This document shows positions 7,679-17,084 of a stretch of DNA of 64,000 nt, piece after piece. Within the stretch, counting starts at the first letter, position 1; each line of letters opens with the position of its first letter. Under the pieces are notes generated by a model that worked only from the letters and a program-made list of their open reading frames with translations, was not told the DNA's origin and made no database searches. Origin of the DNA: JBAZUK01 sp041661445 (GTDB lineage: Bacteria; Chlamydiota; Chlamydiia; Chlamydiales; SM23-39); contig JBAZUK010000001.1 in assembly GCA_041661445.1 (NCBI GenBank), positions 434,001 through 498,000 of the forward strand. Direction: 5' to 3'. A program made the position numbers and the translations under genes.

Positions 7679-9578
7679 AAATTTAAAAAAAGTTTTAATT
7701 TATGGTATAAAGCAGCAGGTAGATATTTTTTTCAAGTCTGCTCAGGAAAATGGTTTTATCGAATTTATCGGTTCGTCTAAAAAATTAAAAAGGATATCCG
7801 AGCCATTAAAAGAATATATATCGGCAATAAAAGTTTTAAAAAAACAACCAAAGCAGGTTCAGATAGAAGAAAAAATTGCGCCGCATCTTCTGATAAAAAA
7901 CATTTTACATCTCAATCAATCTCTTGAAAAGCTGTTTGAAGAAAAGAGACTTGTTTCATCTGAAATTATTCGAATAGCGCCTTTTGGACATTTTTCTAAA
8001 GAAGATATGTTAAATCTGGAAAAGGAAATTCATAGATATTTTCAGTTTTTTACGCTTAAAAAATCCAATAAGGAAAAATTAAAAATTCCTGAAGAACTGA
8101 TCTATATAAATAGCGCTTATGATCTTGATTATTTTATCGCGATTAATCAGGCAAGAAAATCCTATCCAAAAATGATAGAGACTTTTATTGATTTGCCTTT
8201 AGATGTCTTAATTGAAAAAAAAGATGTTATAGAAAAACAGATTCAAAAAATTCAAAAAGAGCTAAAACATCTAGCTTCCTATCTTAATTATTTATCAAAA
8301 GAAATGATTAATGAATTAAATGTTTTTAATCTTCAGTCTGCTGAAGCAGATGCAATGTACCCCATCGATGCATCTTTTTTTGCGATTCAGGCATGGGTTG
8401 CAGAAAATAAATTTGAAAAGTTAAAGCAGATCACAAAAAGTTTAAATGTTGCTTTTGTTGAGATAGCTATTGAAAAAAATGATAGAGTACCTACTTGTTT
8501 AGAGAATAAAGACAGTGCCAGGATCGGAGAAGATTTAATTACGATTTATGATATTCCCTCTATTACAGACAAAGACCCCTCTATGTGGGTGCTAATTTTC
8601 TTTTCAATTTTTTTTGGAGTAATTGTTTCCGATGCAGGCTATGGTCTTTTATATCTGTTGATAGGCCTGTTTATGAAATTTAAATTCAAAAATCCAAAAT
8701 ATTTCTTAAAACGTTTTATTAAACTAATAATGATTTTATCTACAAGCTGCATAATCTGGGGTACATTGATCGGATCTTTCTTCGGGCTTGGATTGGAATT
8801 GGATAGCCCTAAATATAAGTATTCTGTATTGAATCAGATAATTGATAAAAAGGCTGCATATCATATGCAGCAAAAAGATGATGTATATGAGGAATGGACA
8901 GTAAAATATCCAAAAGCAAAATCGACTAAAAATCCACAAGATTTTTTAAGGGCTGCATATAATGATAAAGAGCCCGGGGAAGAAAAATATGAAGCTTATG
9001 ATGAATTTAAAAATAATGTTTTGATGGAATTCGCATTATTAATTGGAGTGGTCCATATTATCTTGTCTTTCATAAGATATATTAAACGAAATCTATCTGG
9101 AATTGGTTGGATTATATTCTTAATTGGCGGGTATATGTATTTTCCATCGCTTATGAATGCAACTTCATTTTTAAATTTTTTCAATATATTAGATAAACAA
9201 GTTGCAACTCATATAGGAAAGATATTATTTTTCTCTGGAATCTCATTTTCAGTTGTAACGGCATTGATTCAAAAAAGAGTGCATGGTGCTGAAGAAATTA
9301 CAAAATCAATATCGATTTTTGCCGATATTTTATCTTATCTTCGTTTATATGCACTAGGTCTTGCCGGGGCTATAACTTCTATGACAGTTAATAATTTCGC
9401 TGCTTCTGCCGGAATCTTTTTTGGATTTTTCTTAGTCGTTTTTGGACATGCGATAAATGTCTTATTATCAATTATGGGTGGGGTTATACATGGTCTTCGT
9501 CTTAATTTTATTGAATGGTATCATTATTCGTTTGAGGGAGACGGAAAGGCATTTAACCCATTAAAATTAATTAAATAA
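7671..9578 (+). CDS. atpI: V-type ATP synthase subunit I (a subunit, membrane stator)
   Basis: Membrane stator forming the ion half-channels against the c ring; 635 residues. The first ~290 residues are soluble and helical, and the rest holds about seven membrane spans starting at MWVLIFFSIFFGVIVSDAGYGLLYLLIG. The ion-path segment SYLRLYALGLAGA contains the essential arginine (Y-L-R-L-Y-A-L), and GGVIHGLRLNFIEWYHYSF near the end is the second signature. It overlaps atpD by eight bases. Its length is typical of the shorter bacterial I subunits. Confidence 0.96.
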   Translation: MIKNLKKVLIYGIKQQVDIFFKSAQENGFIEFIGSSKKLKRISEPLKEYISAIKVLKKQPKQVQIEEKIAPHLLIKNILHLNQSLEKLFEEKRLVSSEIIRIAPFGHFSKEDMLNLEKEIHRYFQFFTLKKSNKEKLKIPEELIYINSAYDLDYFIAINQARKSYPKMIETFIDLPLDVLIEKKDVIEKQIQKIQKELKHLASYLNYLSKEMINELNVFNLQSAEADAMYPIDASFFAIQAWVAENKFEKLKQITKSLNVAFVEIAIEKNDRVPTCLENKDSARIGEDLITIYDIPSITDKDPSMWVLIFFSIFFGVIVSDAGYGLLYLLIGLFMKFKFKNPKYFLKRFIKLIMILSTSCIIWGTLIGSFFGLGLELDSPKYKYSVLNQIIDKKAAYHMQQKDDVYEEWTVKYPKAKSTKNPQDFLRAAYNDKEPGEEKYEAYDEFKNNVLMEFALLIGVVHIILSFIRYIKRNLSGIGWIIFLIGGYMYFPSLMNATSFLNFFNILDKQVATHIGKILFFSGISFSVVTALIQKRVHGAEEITKSISIFADILSYLRLYALGLAGAITSMTVNNFAASAGIFFGFFLVVFGHAINVLLSIMGGVIHGLRLNFIEWYHYSFEGDGKAFNPLKLIK

Positions 9579-9596
9579 AAAAATAAGGAGTTTATT

Positions 9597-10019
9597 ATGG
9601 ATTTTGCAATGGTAGGACCTGGAATAGTTCTAGGCTTCGGATGTTTGGGAAGTTCTATCGGATGCGGTATTGCCGGAATGGCATCGCATGGTGTTATGAC
9701 ACACGTTGATGAAGGACATGGAAAATTTATCGCGCTTTCTGCGATGCCGTCTTCTCAATCAATTTATGCATTTGTGTTGATGCTGTTGATGAAAAATTCA
9801 ATTGTTACAGGAACATTAAGTCCATTATCAGCTATAGGCATCGGCTTTTTTGTCGGCCTAGCGATCATGGTTTCTTCAATACTTCAGGGCATGGCAGCTG
9901 CTACAGCGATACAAGCATCAGCTAAACAGCCAGCTATCTATGGTAAAACATGGGCAGCAGTTGGTATCATCGAATCATTTTCATTATTCGCATTCGTTTT
10001 TGCCCTTTTATTATTATAA
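9597..10019 (+). CDS. atpK: V-type ATP synthase subunit K (c-ring proteolipid)
   Basis: The rotor-ring proteolipid, 140 residues with four membrane spans in two repeated hairpins. One starts at MVGPGIVLGFGCLGSSIGCGIAG, the other at SAIGIGFFVGLAIMVSSILQG. The ion-binding carboxylate is E126 in GIIESFSLFAFV of the last span; the first hairpin has no matching acid, as usual for duplicated K subunits. It has an AAGGAG ribosome site (about 9585) and is the last ATPase gene; fumC follows after 12 bases. Confidence 0.95.
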   Translation: MDFAMVGPGIVLGFGCLGSSIGCGIAGMASHGVMTHVDEGHGKFIALSAMPSSQSIYAFVLMLLMKNSIVTGTLSPLSAIGIGFFVGLAIMVSSILQGMAAATAIQASAKQPAIYGKTWAAVGIIESFSLFAFVFALLLL

Positions 10020-10031
10020 AAAGAATAAAAG

Positions 10032-11417
10032 ATGAGAAGAGAAAGAGATAGCTTAGGTGAAGTGTTAGTCGAAGAGGAGAAATTTTGGGGAGCTAGCACT
10101 CAAAGGGCACTTAATAATTTTTATATTGGAAATGAAAAAATTCCATTAGAAATAATTTATGCCCTTGCGATCATAAAAAAGGCTTCTGCTATAGCAAATT
10201 ATAAATTAAATCAGTTAGCAAAAGAAAAGAAAGATTTAATTGTATTTGCTGCAGATGAAATCCTTGCTAAAAAATATGATGAGCACTTTCCTTTGCATAT
10301 TTGGCAGACCGGTTCGGGTACTTCAACCAATATGAATGTCAATGAGGTTATTTGCAATATTGCATCATTTAAATTGAATAAAATTCTAGGGAGTAAAGAT
10401 CCTATTCACCCTAACGATGATGTGAACATGAGCCAATCGACAAATGATACTTTTCCCAGCGCTTTGAATATTTCGGCATATCTATTGATAAAAAATCGTT
10501 TATTAGACTCATTGGAGCAGCTAAAAACAGGATTCGATGAGAAAGTTATAGAGTTTAATGAAATAATAAAAGTTGGAAGGACCCATTTGATGGATGCCAT
10601 TCCAATGACTTTAGGTCAGGAATTTTCAGCTTTTTCTTCAACTGTGTCGGAGGGGATCGAAAACATAAAATCTTCCCTAGAGAAACTTGCTTTTCTGCCT
10701 TTAGGAGCCACTGCTGTCGGAACCGGATTAAACACTCATAAAAAATTTTCAAAAGTTGTAATTGAAGAAATTAGCTCTCTTACTAAAGAAAAATTTCATA
10801 AAGCAGATAATTTCTTTCATTCATTATCTTTTGCCGATCCCGTTTGTTCGATGAGCTCAGCATTAAAAAATTTAGCGTCTTCCCTGTTTAAAATAGCAAA
10901 CGATTTAAGTTTGCTATCCTCCGGTCCCAGATGCGGTATTGGAGAAATTATACTGCCTCCGATCGAGCCGGGCTCTTCCATTATGCCGGGAAAGATAAAT
11001 CCTTCCATGTGCGAAGCAATGAAGATGGTATCAATGCAGGTAGTTTCAAATGATAGTATGATCTCTTCATCTAACTCTTTGGGTAATTTTCAATTGAATG
11101 TCTTTAGACCGCTTCAGGGTTATGCATTAATTCAGTCAGTTAACCTTTTGGCTGATATGAGCGACATGTTTTTAAAGCACTGTTTAAAAGGTTTAAAAGC
11201 GAATCTCATTAAAATAAAAGAGCATTTAGATAAAAATTTAATGGTTGCAACTGTTTTAAATAAGTCAATCGGATATGAAAATGCTTCAAAAATTGTTCTC
11301 AAAGCATATCAGGAAGATATTACTCTCAAACAAGCTGCGAAAGAGCTGAATTTAGTAGATGAGAAAAAGTTTGATGAAATTGTAAATCTAAAAAATCTCT
11401 TAAGTCCGCATGATTGA
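10032..11417 (+). CDS. fumC: Class II fumarate hydratase
   Basis: Converts fumarate and malate in the citric acid cycle. At 461 residues, with the superfamily signature GSSIMPGKINPSM, the substrate loop region QTGSGTSTNMNVNEVI, and GRTHLMDAIPMTLGQEFSAF. The N terminus RRERDSLGEVLVEEEKFWGASTQRA is typical of FumC rather than aspartase, although aspartase resembles it; the PHDDVN-like block appears as HPNDDVNMSQSTND. It begins 12 bases after atpK without its own evident promoter and ends at a hairpin terminator at 11431-11473, so it appears to be the last gene of the ATPase transcript. Cytosolic. Confidence 0.95.
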   Translation: MRRERDSLGEVLVEEEKFWGASTQRALNNFYIGNEKIPLEIIYALAIIKKASAIANYKLNQLAKEKKDLIVFAADEILAKKYDEHFPLHIWQTGSGTSTNMNVNEVICNIASFKLNKILGSKDPIHPNDDVNMSQSTNDTFPSALNISAYLLIKNRLLDSLEQLKTGFDEKVIEFNEIIKVGRTHLMDAIPMTLGQEFSAFSSTVSEGIENIKSSLEKLAFLPLGATAVGTGLNTHKKFSKVVIEEISSLTKEKFHKADNFFHSLSFADPVCSMSSALKNLASSLFKIANDLSLLSSGPRCGIGEIILPPIEPGSSIMPGKINPSMCEAMKMVSMQVVSNDSMISSSNSLGNFQLNVFRPLQGYALIQSVNLLADMSDMFLKHCLKGLKANLIKIKEHLDKNLMVATVLNKSIGYENASKIVLKAYQEDITLKQAAKELNLVDEKKFDEIVNLKNLLSPHD

Positions 11418-11430
11418 TTAGTAAAATCTA

Positions 11431-11473
11431 AAAAATTGCTATAAAAACACAAGTTTTTTTATAAGCAATTTTT
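11431..11473 (+). terminator. Rho-independent-type terminator after fumC
   Basis: The arms AAAATTGCTATAAAAAC and GTTTTTTTATAAGCAATTTT pair around a short ACAA loop and run into a T stretch. It lies 14 bases after the fumC stop and fits the end of the V-ATPase/fumC transcript. The stem is mostly A-T, so the strength is uncertain. Confidence 0.7.
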
Positions 11474-11597
11474 CTTGAAGAAAAAATAAATTGTAAATAT
11501 AGTTTTTTGTGCAGGCAACAAATAATATCTTTGCTTGAAACCAAAACGACTTGTTTAATGTTTTGGATACCCAAAATTAATTATTTAATAGGAAAAA

Positions 11598-12830
11598 ATG
11601 AAAAAAAAGAAAAATCCCTGGTTTATAACACTCATTGGAGCTTTATACTTTTTTTATACTTATTTTCACACAAATCTAATGACTTCGTTCAATGTATCCT
11701 TATCGGAATATTTTAATACATCTCCTTCTGATATCGGAATATTATCTTCGTGGTTTTTTTATTCGAATATTTTATTTATCCTCCCTGCGGGAATTATTTT
11801 AGACAGGTTCTCAATCAGGACTTTAATGGGCATTAATATGTTAATAGCTGTTTTAGGTACTGTGCTTTTTGCTTTTGCAGATTCTTTTTTCATGATTGCT
11901 ATAAGCAGATTTTTGCCGGGAATCGCTACAGCATTCGGACTTATCATATGCTTGAAATTAGCAGCTCTTTGGCTGCCGGATGATAAAATGGGTCTAGCGA
12001 CATCTCTGATTGTCTCAATCGGAATGCTAGGAGCAATTGTTGCTCAGGCGCCGATGGTAGTTTTGATTGAATTATTTAGTTGGCAAGCCGCTCTTTTGAT
12101 TTCTGCAATTTTTGGACTTATTATTGCAATTATTTTGTGGTTTAATATCATAGATCCGAGAAATGATGTAAAAACTATTAAAAGCATTTCAATTAACAAG
12201 TCATTATTGATGTCGATAAAAGAAAAACAAAATTGGTTCTGCGGCTTGTTTATAGGTTTATTAAATCTTCCAATAGCTATTTTCGGAGCGGCTTTTGGAT
12301 CGATTTATTTAATGCAGGCATATAATTATAGTTCAGTGCAGAGCGGATCTATTGTTTCCATGCTTTTTATCGGCATGATAATAGGAGCGCCTCTTTTTGG
12401 GTGGGTATCCGATGTTATAAGATCTAAAAAAATTCCCATGTTATTTGGGGCAGCAGTATCTTTGATCTTGATAATGTTTATTCTCTATGCGCCAATTTAT
12501 AACAATATTATCTCGCATATTATGTTTTTTCTTTTAGGATTGAGCTGTTCATCCCAATTGCTCGCTTATCCTATTGTTACAGAGAATAACCCTATTGAAA
12601 TTAGCGGTGTGGCCCTGGGATTAGCAACATTAATAATAGTTGGCGGGGGATATGGATTGGGCATTCCCGTTGTAGGCAAAATATTAGATTTATTTGGAAA
12701 TGGAAAAATAATAAATGGCATATTTACTTATTCATTAGCAGGTTATCAAAGAGCTTTTATAATTATTCCCATAGGAATAATTATATCTATTCTTTTATTG
12801 TTTTTTATCAAAGAAAAGAAAAAAGTCTAA
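11598..12830 (+). CDS. Major facilitator superfamily transporter
   Basis: A 410-residue inner-membrane protein with about 12 spans. The MFS loop 2-3 motif appears as PAGIILDRFSIRTLMGINM (consensus G-x-x-x-D-R-x-x-R), and the second-half copy is FGWVSDVIRSKKIPM. The N terminus MKKKKNPWFITLIGALYFFYTYF is positively charged and cytosolic. The overall look recalls the NarK/anion-symporter and phthalate-permease branches found in Legionella and environmental chlamydiae, but the substrate cannot be read. It starts after a 180-base gap holding the fumC terminator; a GGAAAAA ribosome site lies just before the ATG. The stop is seven bases from the convergent Nudix gene. Confidence 0.85.
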   Translation: MKKKKNPWFITLIGALYFFYTYFHTNLMTSFNVSLSEYFNTSPSDIGILSSWFFYSNILFILPAGIILDRFSIRTLMGINMLIAVLGTVLFAFADSFFMIAISRFLPGIATAFGLIICLKLAALWLPDDKMGLATSLIVSIGMLGAIVAQAPMVVLIELFSWQAALLISAIFGLIIAIILWFNIIDPRNDVKTIKSISINKSLLMSIKEKQNWFCGLFIGLLNLPIAIFGAAFGSIYLMQAYNYSSVQSGSIVSMLFIGMIIGAPLFGWVSDVIRSKKIPMLFGAAVSLILIMFILYAPIYNNIISHIMFFLLGLSCSSQLLAYPIVTENNPIEISGVALGLATLIIVGGGYGLGIPVVGKILDLFGNGKIINGIFTYSLAGYQRAFIIIPIGIIISILLLFFIKEKKKV

Positions 12831-12836
12831 ATTCAT

Positions 12837-13352
12837 TTATGAATTTATTGTTAGCCCTATTTTAGTGAGCAAAAATCTTATTACTAGAATAGGATGTAAA
12901 AAAAGATTTTTTAATAAAGCCGGATAAGTAACTGAAGAAAGCTTTTTTGTAATTAAAAATTTTTCATTTTTTAAAGAATCACTTATCCATAATGGATAAG
13001 GCGGAGGAATTAGTTTCGGTAGCTTATTTACTTCAAAAAAACTTATTTCGCGAGTCTCATCAGATAAACTGGCTTCGCCTGAAATTATTTGACATTCATA
13101 TAAGTGAGTATATCTTGCCAGCTTGTTTATCGGTGTATATTCTCCTACTTTTTTTGTAATCCTGGTTTTATATCCTGTTTCTTCTAATATTTCTCTAATA
13201 ACAGCTTCTGTTGATGTTTCATTGTCCTCAATTCCTCCTCCCGGAAGTACCCAAACCGGCACATCCCTTCTTTTGATAAGAAGAATTTTTTTTCGATCAT
13301 TAGAAAATATTATACCTATTACAGATTCATCATTTTTTTTCATAAAACTCAA
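12837..13352 (-). CDS. Nudix hydrolase
   Basis: A 171-residue hydrolase of nucleoside diphosphates linked to another group. The full Nudix box is present: GGIEDNETSTEAVIREILEE followed by TGY fits G-x5-E-x7-R-E-x2-E-E-x-G. The core ESVIGIIFSNDRKKILLIKR and VPVWVLPGGG is standard. The start may be M1 or M4 (MKKNDES). The last ~40 residues form a basic, partly hydrophobic helix (NLFLHPILVIRFLLTKIGL) beyond the usual domain, which could touch the membrane. Substrate unknown. It stands alone between a convergent MFS gene and a divergent lipoprotein gene. Confidence 0.88.
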   Translation of the reverse strand: MSFMKKNDESVIGIIFSNDRKKILLIKRRDVPVWVLPGGGIEDNETSTEAVIREILEETGYKTRITKKVGEYTPINKLARYTHLYECQIISGEASLSDETREISFFEVNKLPKLIPPPYPLWISDSLKNEKFLITKKLSSVTYPALLKNLFLHPILVIRFLLTKIGLTINS

Positions 13353-13422
13353 GCAAAGTTTGATATTTGTATAAAAAAATGCTATCTTTTTATTTTCATA
13401 AAAGCAAGAAAGGTTTGAGTTT

Positions 13423-13938
13423 TTGAAAAATAAATATTTTTTTTTATTAATATTTTTGTTTTTTGTTTCTTGTTATAAAAATCACTTGTATGTTCAGCAT
13501 GACAGGATTGATGTTTCTTATTTAGCCTCAACATATGTAGATTCTCCTGATTACAGGCAAAAAAATCCTCCCAATGGTCAGAGGATATCTATTGCCTGGG
13601 ATTTTCCTCTCAGTTTGTATAGAGAAAATTTAACATTAGTTTTAACTGTTAGATTCTGGGATAACAGGCAGGATGTTTTTGTATATAAGATACCGAGAAA
13701 AAGAGGATATACTTATTATAAGTTTTATGACGATTCAAATGATAAAGAAAAGAGAATCTTAACCTATAAAGTTGATATCATCAATGAAGATGGTGTTTTA
13801 GTTGATCAATGGAAGCATCATTTTTGGAAAGAGCTTATCGAGATCAATAAAGATGAAAATGAAAAAAGACAAAATGACTTAAATCATATTCAGGATGAAG
13901 AAATTAATATCAATTCCGATGAATCGCAGATTTATTAA
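13423..13938 (+). CDS. Probable lipoprotein, function unknown
   Basis: A 171-residue protein that appears to begin with TTG at 13423, eight bases after an AAAGG. Its N terminus MKNKYFFLLIFLFFVSC is a lipoprotein-type signal with a cysteine (C17) after FVS, an acceptable if loose lipobox. The mature part is beta-rich (ISIAWDFPLSL, LTLVLTVRFWDNRQDVFVYKIPRK) and ends in an acidic Asn/Asp/Glu tail. This could be an immunoglobulin-like sandwich in the outer envelope. Its last 29 bases overlap the convergent DAHP synthase gene. No family recognised. Confidence 0.75.
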   Translation: MKNKYFFLLIFLFFVSCYKNHLYVQHDRIDVSYLASTYVDSPDYRQKNPPNGQRISIAWDFPLSLYRENLTLVLTVRFWDNRQDVFVYKIPRKRGYTYYKFYDDSNDKEKRILTYKVDIINEDGVLVDQWKHHFWKELIEINKDENEKRQNDLNHIQDEEININSDESQIY

Positions 13939-14938
13939 GCATTTCATCAGCCTCCAGAAGCAACTTGCCGGTTGTTTCAAAATCAATGCAGGGGTCAGTA
14001 ATTGACAGGCCGAATCTTAATTTTAATAGATCTGTTTTTTGATTCCCTTCGAATAAATTGCTCTCGAGCATAAGCCCGATAATCGGATATTGATTTTTAA
14101 TTATGGAGTTTATTGAATGCCGAAAGGCAGTAATTTGATTTCTGTGATCGCTTTGAGAATTTCCATGAGAACAGTCAATTACTATCGGAGTGGCAATTTC
14201 ATTGAAATTCATTTTTTTTACGGCATCTTCCAGGGAACTGTCATCATAGTTGACTTTTGTTTTCGATCCTCTTAATACAATATGCGAAAAGTTATTGCCT
14301 TTTGATAAAATATTGCAAATTTTACCATTTTCATCTATCGAAACAAAGCTTTGAGGGCTCTTTGCGACCGTTGTCGCATTTATCGGAATTTCCAGATCTC
14401 CGTCTAAGCTGTTTTTAAAACCTACTGGAATAGATAAAGAAGATGCATAATGACGATGCAGGCTGGAAGCTGATGTTCTTGCTCCAATAAATCCCCAAGT
14501 AATCAAGTCATCGAAATAACTGCTTATATTTGGATCTACAAATTCGGTGCAGATTGGAACTTTTAATTTGGTTATTTCGATTAATAATCTCCTTACTTTT
14601 TTTATGCCTTCTTCGATATCGCAGCTACTGTTGAGCTCAGGATCATAGAGAAATCCTCTCCAGCTGTTTTTGGATCTGGCTTTTTCAAAAAAGACTCTCA
14701 TTATTATAAAAATATTTTTTAAGTTTTTTTGTAAGTTCCTTAATTTTTTTGCATAAATAATTGCTGAGTTCTCATCATGAATGGAACATGGCCCAGCAAA
14801 AACAATAACTTTATTGTCGTTTTTTAAAAAAATATTTTTAGCTGTTTTTAATGAGGAATTTAAAAAATTAATATCTTGATTAGATAAGGAAATTAAATTT
14901 TTTAAGGATTTATAAGAAGGTAATGATTTTAATTCCAT
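13910..14938 (-). CDS. aroG: DAHP synthase (class I, AroG/F/H type)
   Basis: 3-deoxy-D-arabino-heptulosonate 7-phosphate synthase, first step of the shikimate pathway, joining phosphoenolpyruvate and erythrose 4-phosphate. It has 342 residues, close to E. coli AroG. The metal- and substrate-binding blocks are all present: VFAGPCSIHDENS, GARTSASSLHRHYASSL, IPVGFKNSLDGD, IDCSHGNSQSDH and SITDPCIDFETT. Whether it is feedback-inhibited by an aromatic amino acid, and which, is not readable here. A good promoter lies upstream. No other shikimate genes are in the window. Confidence 0.95.
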   Translation of the reverse strand: MELKSLPSYKSLKNLISLSNQDINFLNSSLKTAKNIFLKNDNKVIVFAGPCSIHDENSAIIYAKKLRNLQKNLKNIFIIMRVFFEKARSKNSWRGFLYDPELNSSCDIEEGIKKVRRLLIEITKLKVPICTEFVDPNISSYFDDLITWGFIGARTSASSLHRHYASSLSIPVGFKNSLDGDLEIPINATTVAKSPQSFVSIDENGKICNILSKGNNFSHIVLRGSKTKVNYDDSSLEDAVKKMNFNEIATPIVIDCSHGNSQSDHRNQITAFRHSINSIIKNQYPIIGLMLESNLFEGNQKTDLLKLRFGLSITDPCIDFETTGKLLLEADEMLNKSAIHRN

Positions 14939-14980
14939 TATTTTTCGGATTTAAATATTTAAAATATAAATTTTTTAATT

Positions 14981-15009
14981 ATTATAACATGGAATAAAAT
15001 GTTTGTGAA
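14981..15009 (-). promoter_or_regulatory. Putative sigma70-type promoter of aroG
   Basis: Read on the minus strand there is TTCACA (15004-15009), a 17-base spacer and TATAAT (14981-14986). The -10 box is perfect and the -35 box differs from consensus at one base. It would give a leader of about 35 bases before the ATG at 14938. Confidence 0.55.
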
Positions 15010-15242
15010 CAAAAGGTTTAAGAATCAAGATTCAAATGAAGTATTACTGAAAATTTAAAAACTTTTTTCTATTTTTTTTATAAAGGATTTTATAGTTTTT
15101 TTCGCTCTTTTTTTCGTTACTGCCTTAAATTTAAAGTAAAAATTTTCGAATATAGAATATTTATTGAAATCAATTATATAAGCAGTATAAAAATATTAAA
15201 TAATGTAAGATATTTTTGTTAAAATTTTACCCCTTTTTTAAG
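15010..15242. other. Gene-free stretch between aroG and the AgcS symporter gene
   Basis: AT-rich spacer. Apart from the aroG promoter on one side, it holds TTGAAA (15164-15169), a 16-base spacer and TATAAA (15186-15191), a fair promoter candidate for the symporter. I see no RNA gene or coding segment here. Confidence 0.4.
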
Positions 15243-16619
15243 ATGAATGTATTAGAATTTTTGAATAAAGCTGATTTTTATCTGTGGAATACAGTTTTGA
15301 TTTATCTCCTTCTTGGAGTAGGGATCTTTTTAACTATTAAGTTAAAAGGAATGCAAGTCAGATATCTTTGGCTGTCTTTAAGAATGGCTTTTACTAGACA
15401 AGATAAAAAAGCTCAAGGCGATATCAGTCAGTTTCAGTCTTTAATGACTGCTCTGGCTGCAACAATTGGCATTGGCAGTATAGCCGGAATGGCTACAGCC
15501 ATTATTTCCGGAGGCTTTGGAGCTATTTTCTGGATGTGGGTTGTTGCATTTATCGGGATGGTGACTAAATATGCCGAAGCTATTTTAGCAGTTAAGTTCA
15601 GAATAGTTGATAAAAGAAACCAGATGGCCGGCGGACCGATGTATTACATTGGTAGCGGTCTTAACTTGAAATGGTTAGGAGGTCTATTTGCCCTATTTGG
15701 TATTTTTGCAGCTTTCGGCGGTGGAAATCTGATCCAATCTCAATCGATTTCTGATGCGATGTCTGAATTAATCAATATACCTCCTTACATTACAGGAATT
15801 ATTGTTGCCGTCCTCTCAGGGTTTGTAATCTTAGGCGGTATAAAAAGTTTAGGAAGCGTTAATGCTTATCTGGTGCCTATTATGGCTCTTATTTATATTA
15901 TCGGAGGTCTTATTATCATCTTTTTGCGCTATGATCATATTTTAAGCGGCCTGGCTTTAATATTTAGAAGCGCATTGTCTCCGAAGGCAGCTCTTGGGGG
16001 GTTGCTTGGAACCTCGGTAATGAGTGCAATGCAGATGGGTATAGCAAGAGGCATATCATCTAATGAAGCCGGCTTAGGAAGTTCTCCGATAGCTTCTGCT
16101 GCTGCTAAAACTGATCTGCCCGGAAGACAGGCCTTGATTTCGATGTCCGGAGTTTTTTTATCCAGTTTTGTCGTTTGCACTATTACAGTACTGGTTTTAT
16201 GTGTAACAGATGTTGTCGGATTAAGAACTGGTTCAGGAGAATTATTAAATGGATCTCCTTTAGTTATGAGAGCGTTTTCTTCAGTGATTCCTTATGGAGA
16301 ATATATCGTTGCCATAGGTCTGGTCCTATTCGGGTTTTCTACGATCCTCGGTTGGGCTTATTATGGAGAGAAATGCTTCGAGTACATATTTAAGGAAAAA
16401 TATATAATTTATTTTAGGATTTTTTTTATTTTTATTACTTTTCTAGGAGCAATTTCCAGCATACAAATAGTTTGGCCAATTGCCGATATCATGAATGGCT
16501 TGATGGCATTTCCTAATCTAGTTGGTCTTCTTTTGCTTTCAGGTGTTGTAGTTAAAGAAAGCGAGATATTTTTTGAAGTATTAAAAAGAGAAAAGCTGGA
16601 TAAAAAATCAAAGCGTTAA
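15243..16619 (+). CDS. AgcS-family sodium:alanine/glycine symporter
   Basis: Inner-membrane amino-acid:sodium symporter, 458 residues from the ATG at 15243 (MNVLEFLNKADFYLWNTVL). The frame could also start at TTG 15216; neither has a good ribosome site. Family marks are QFQSLMTALAATIGIGSIAG, KYAEAILAVKFR, GGPMYYIGSGL, the long MSAMQMGIARGISSNEAGLG stretch, and FSTILGWAYYGEKCFEYIF. About 10-11 membrane spans are predicted. The likely role is scavenging alanine or glycine from the host; exact substrate unproved. Transcribed alone from a nearby promoter candidate. Confidence 0.93.
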   Translation: MNVLEFLNKADFYLWNTVLIYLLLGVGIFLTIKLKGMQVRYLWLSLRMAFTRQDKKAQGDISQFQSLMTALAATIGIGSIAGMATAIISGGFGAIFWMWVVAFIGMVTKYAEAILAVKFRIVDKRNQMAGGPMYYIGSGLNLKWLGGLFALFGIFAAFGGGNLIQSQSISDAMSELINIPPYITGIIVAVLSGFVILGGIKSLGSVNAYLVPIMALIYIIGGLIIIFLRYDHILSGLALIFRSALSPKAALGGLLGTSVMSAMQMGIARGISSNEAGLGSSPIASAAAKTDLPGRQALISMSGVFLSSFVVCTITVLVLCVTDVVGLRTGSGELLNGSPLVMRAFSSVIPYGEYIVAIGLVLFGFSTILGWAYYGEKCFEYIFKEKYIIYFRIFFIFITFLGAISSIQIVWPIADIMNGLMAFPNLVGLLLLSGVVVKESEIFFEVLKREKLDKKSKR

Positions 16620-16640
16620 ATGCTTTTTTATAAACTTTTT

Positions 16641-17084
16641 CTATTCAATTAGCTGTCCATCAGTAGGATTGTCAAGATATTCTGCCTCAATAGTTCTTTT
16701 TTTAGAGTATGGATCTTTTGATACCGGTTTAAAAGAAGAAGTTTCGACTTCACTTGGGCGGATTAAAAAGCTGATCGGTGAGGGGTCTTGTTCATAAGAA
16801 ACAGTATTATCACTATTTTCTGCAAAATGTTTTTTTACTACGTGTTCTGTTTTATTTTGCGCGGATTCTTCAGAAGATAGATCAGCGCTGCTGCTTTCTG
16901 TCAGCATTGGTGTTACTCTCTGTTCCGGCAAGGGTCTTTTTTCTTCGTCCTCAAGTAGGGATGCCATTAAAAATTTAAGATCCCAGGAAGACCTTGATTT
17001 TCTTAAATCATTCATTTCAGACATTCTTATAGATTCACTTTTTGGGGGAGTGGAAACTGGTCTTGGATTAGTAATTGATGACAT
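16641..17084 (-). CDS. Ser/Thr/Pro-rich protein of unknown function
   Basis: A 147-residue protein without membrane spans, rich in Ser, Glu, Pro and Lys. The N-terminal 30 residues (MSSITNPRPVSTPPKSESIR) are disordered and Ser/Pro-rich, the kind of start often seen in type III secreted proteins. The rest has one helix-prone segment (SWDLKFLMASLLEDEE) and long low-complexity parts. The ribosome site is AGGAAAAAA before the ATG at 17084. It lies alone, convergent with the AgcS gene. Not recognised; effector status is only inference. Confidence 0.6.
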   Translation of the reverse strand: MSSITNPRPVSTPPKSESIRMSEMNDLRKSRSSWDLKFLMASLLEDEEKRPLPEQRVTPMLTESSSADLSSEESAQNKTEHVVKKHFAENSDNTVSYEQDPSPISFLIRPSEVETSSFKPVSKDPYSKKRTIEAEYLDNPTDGQLIE

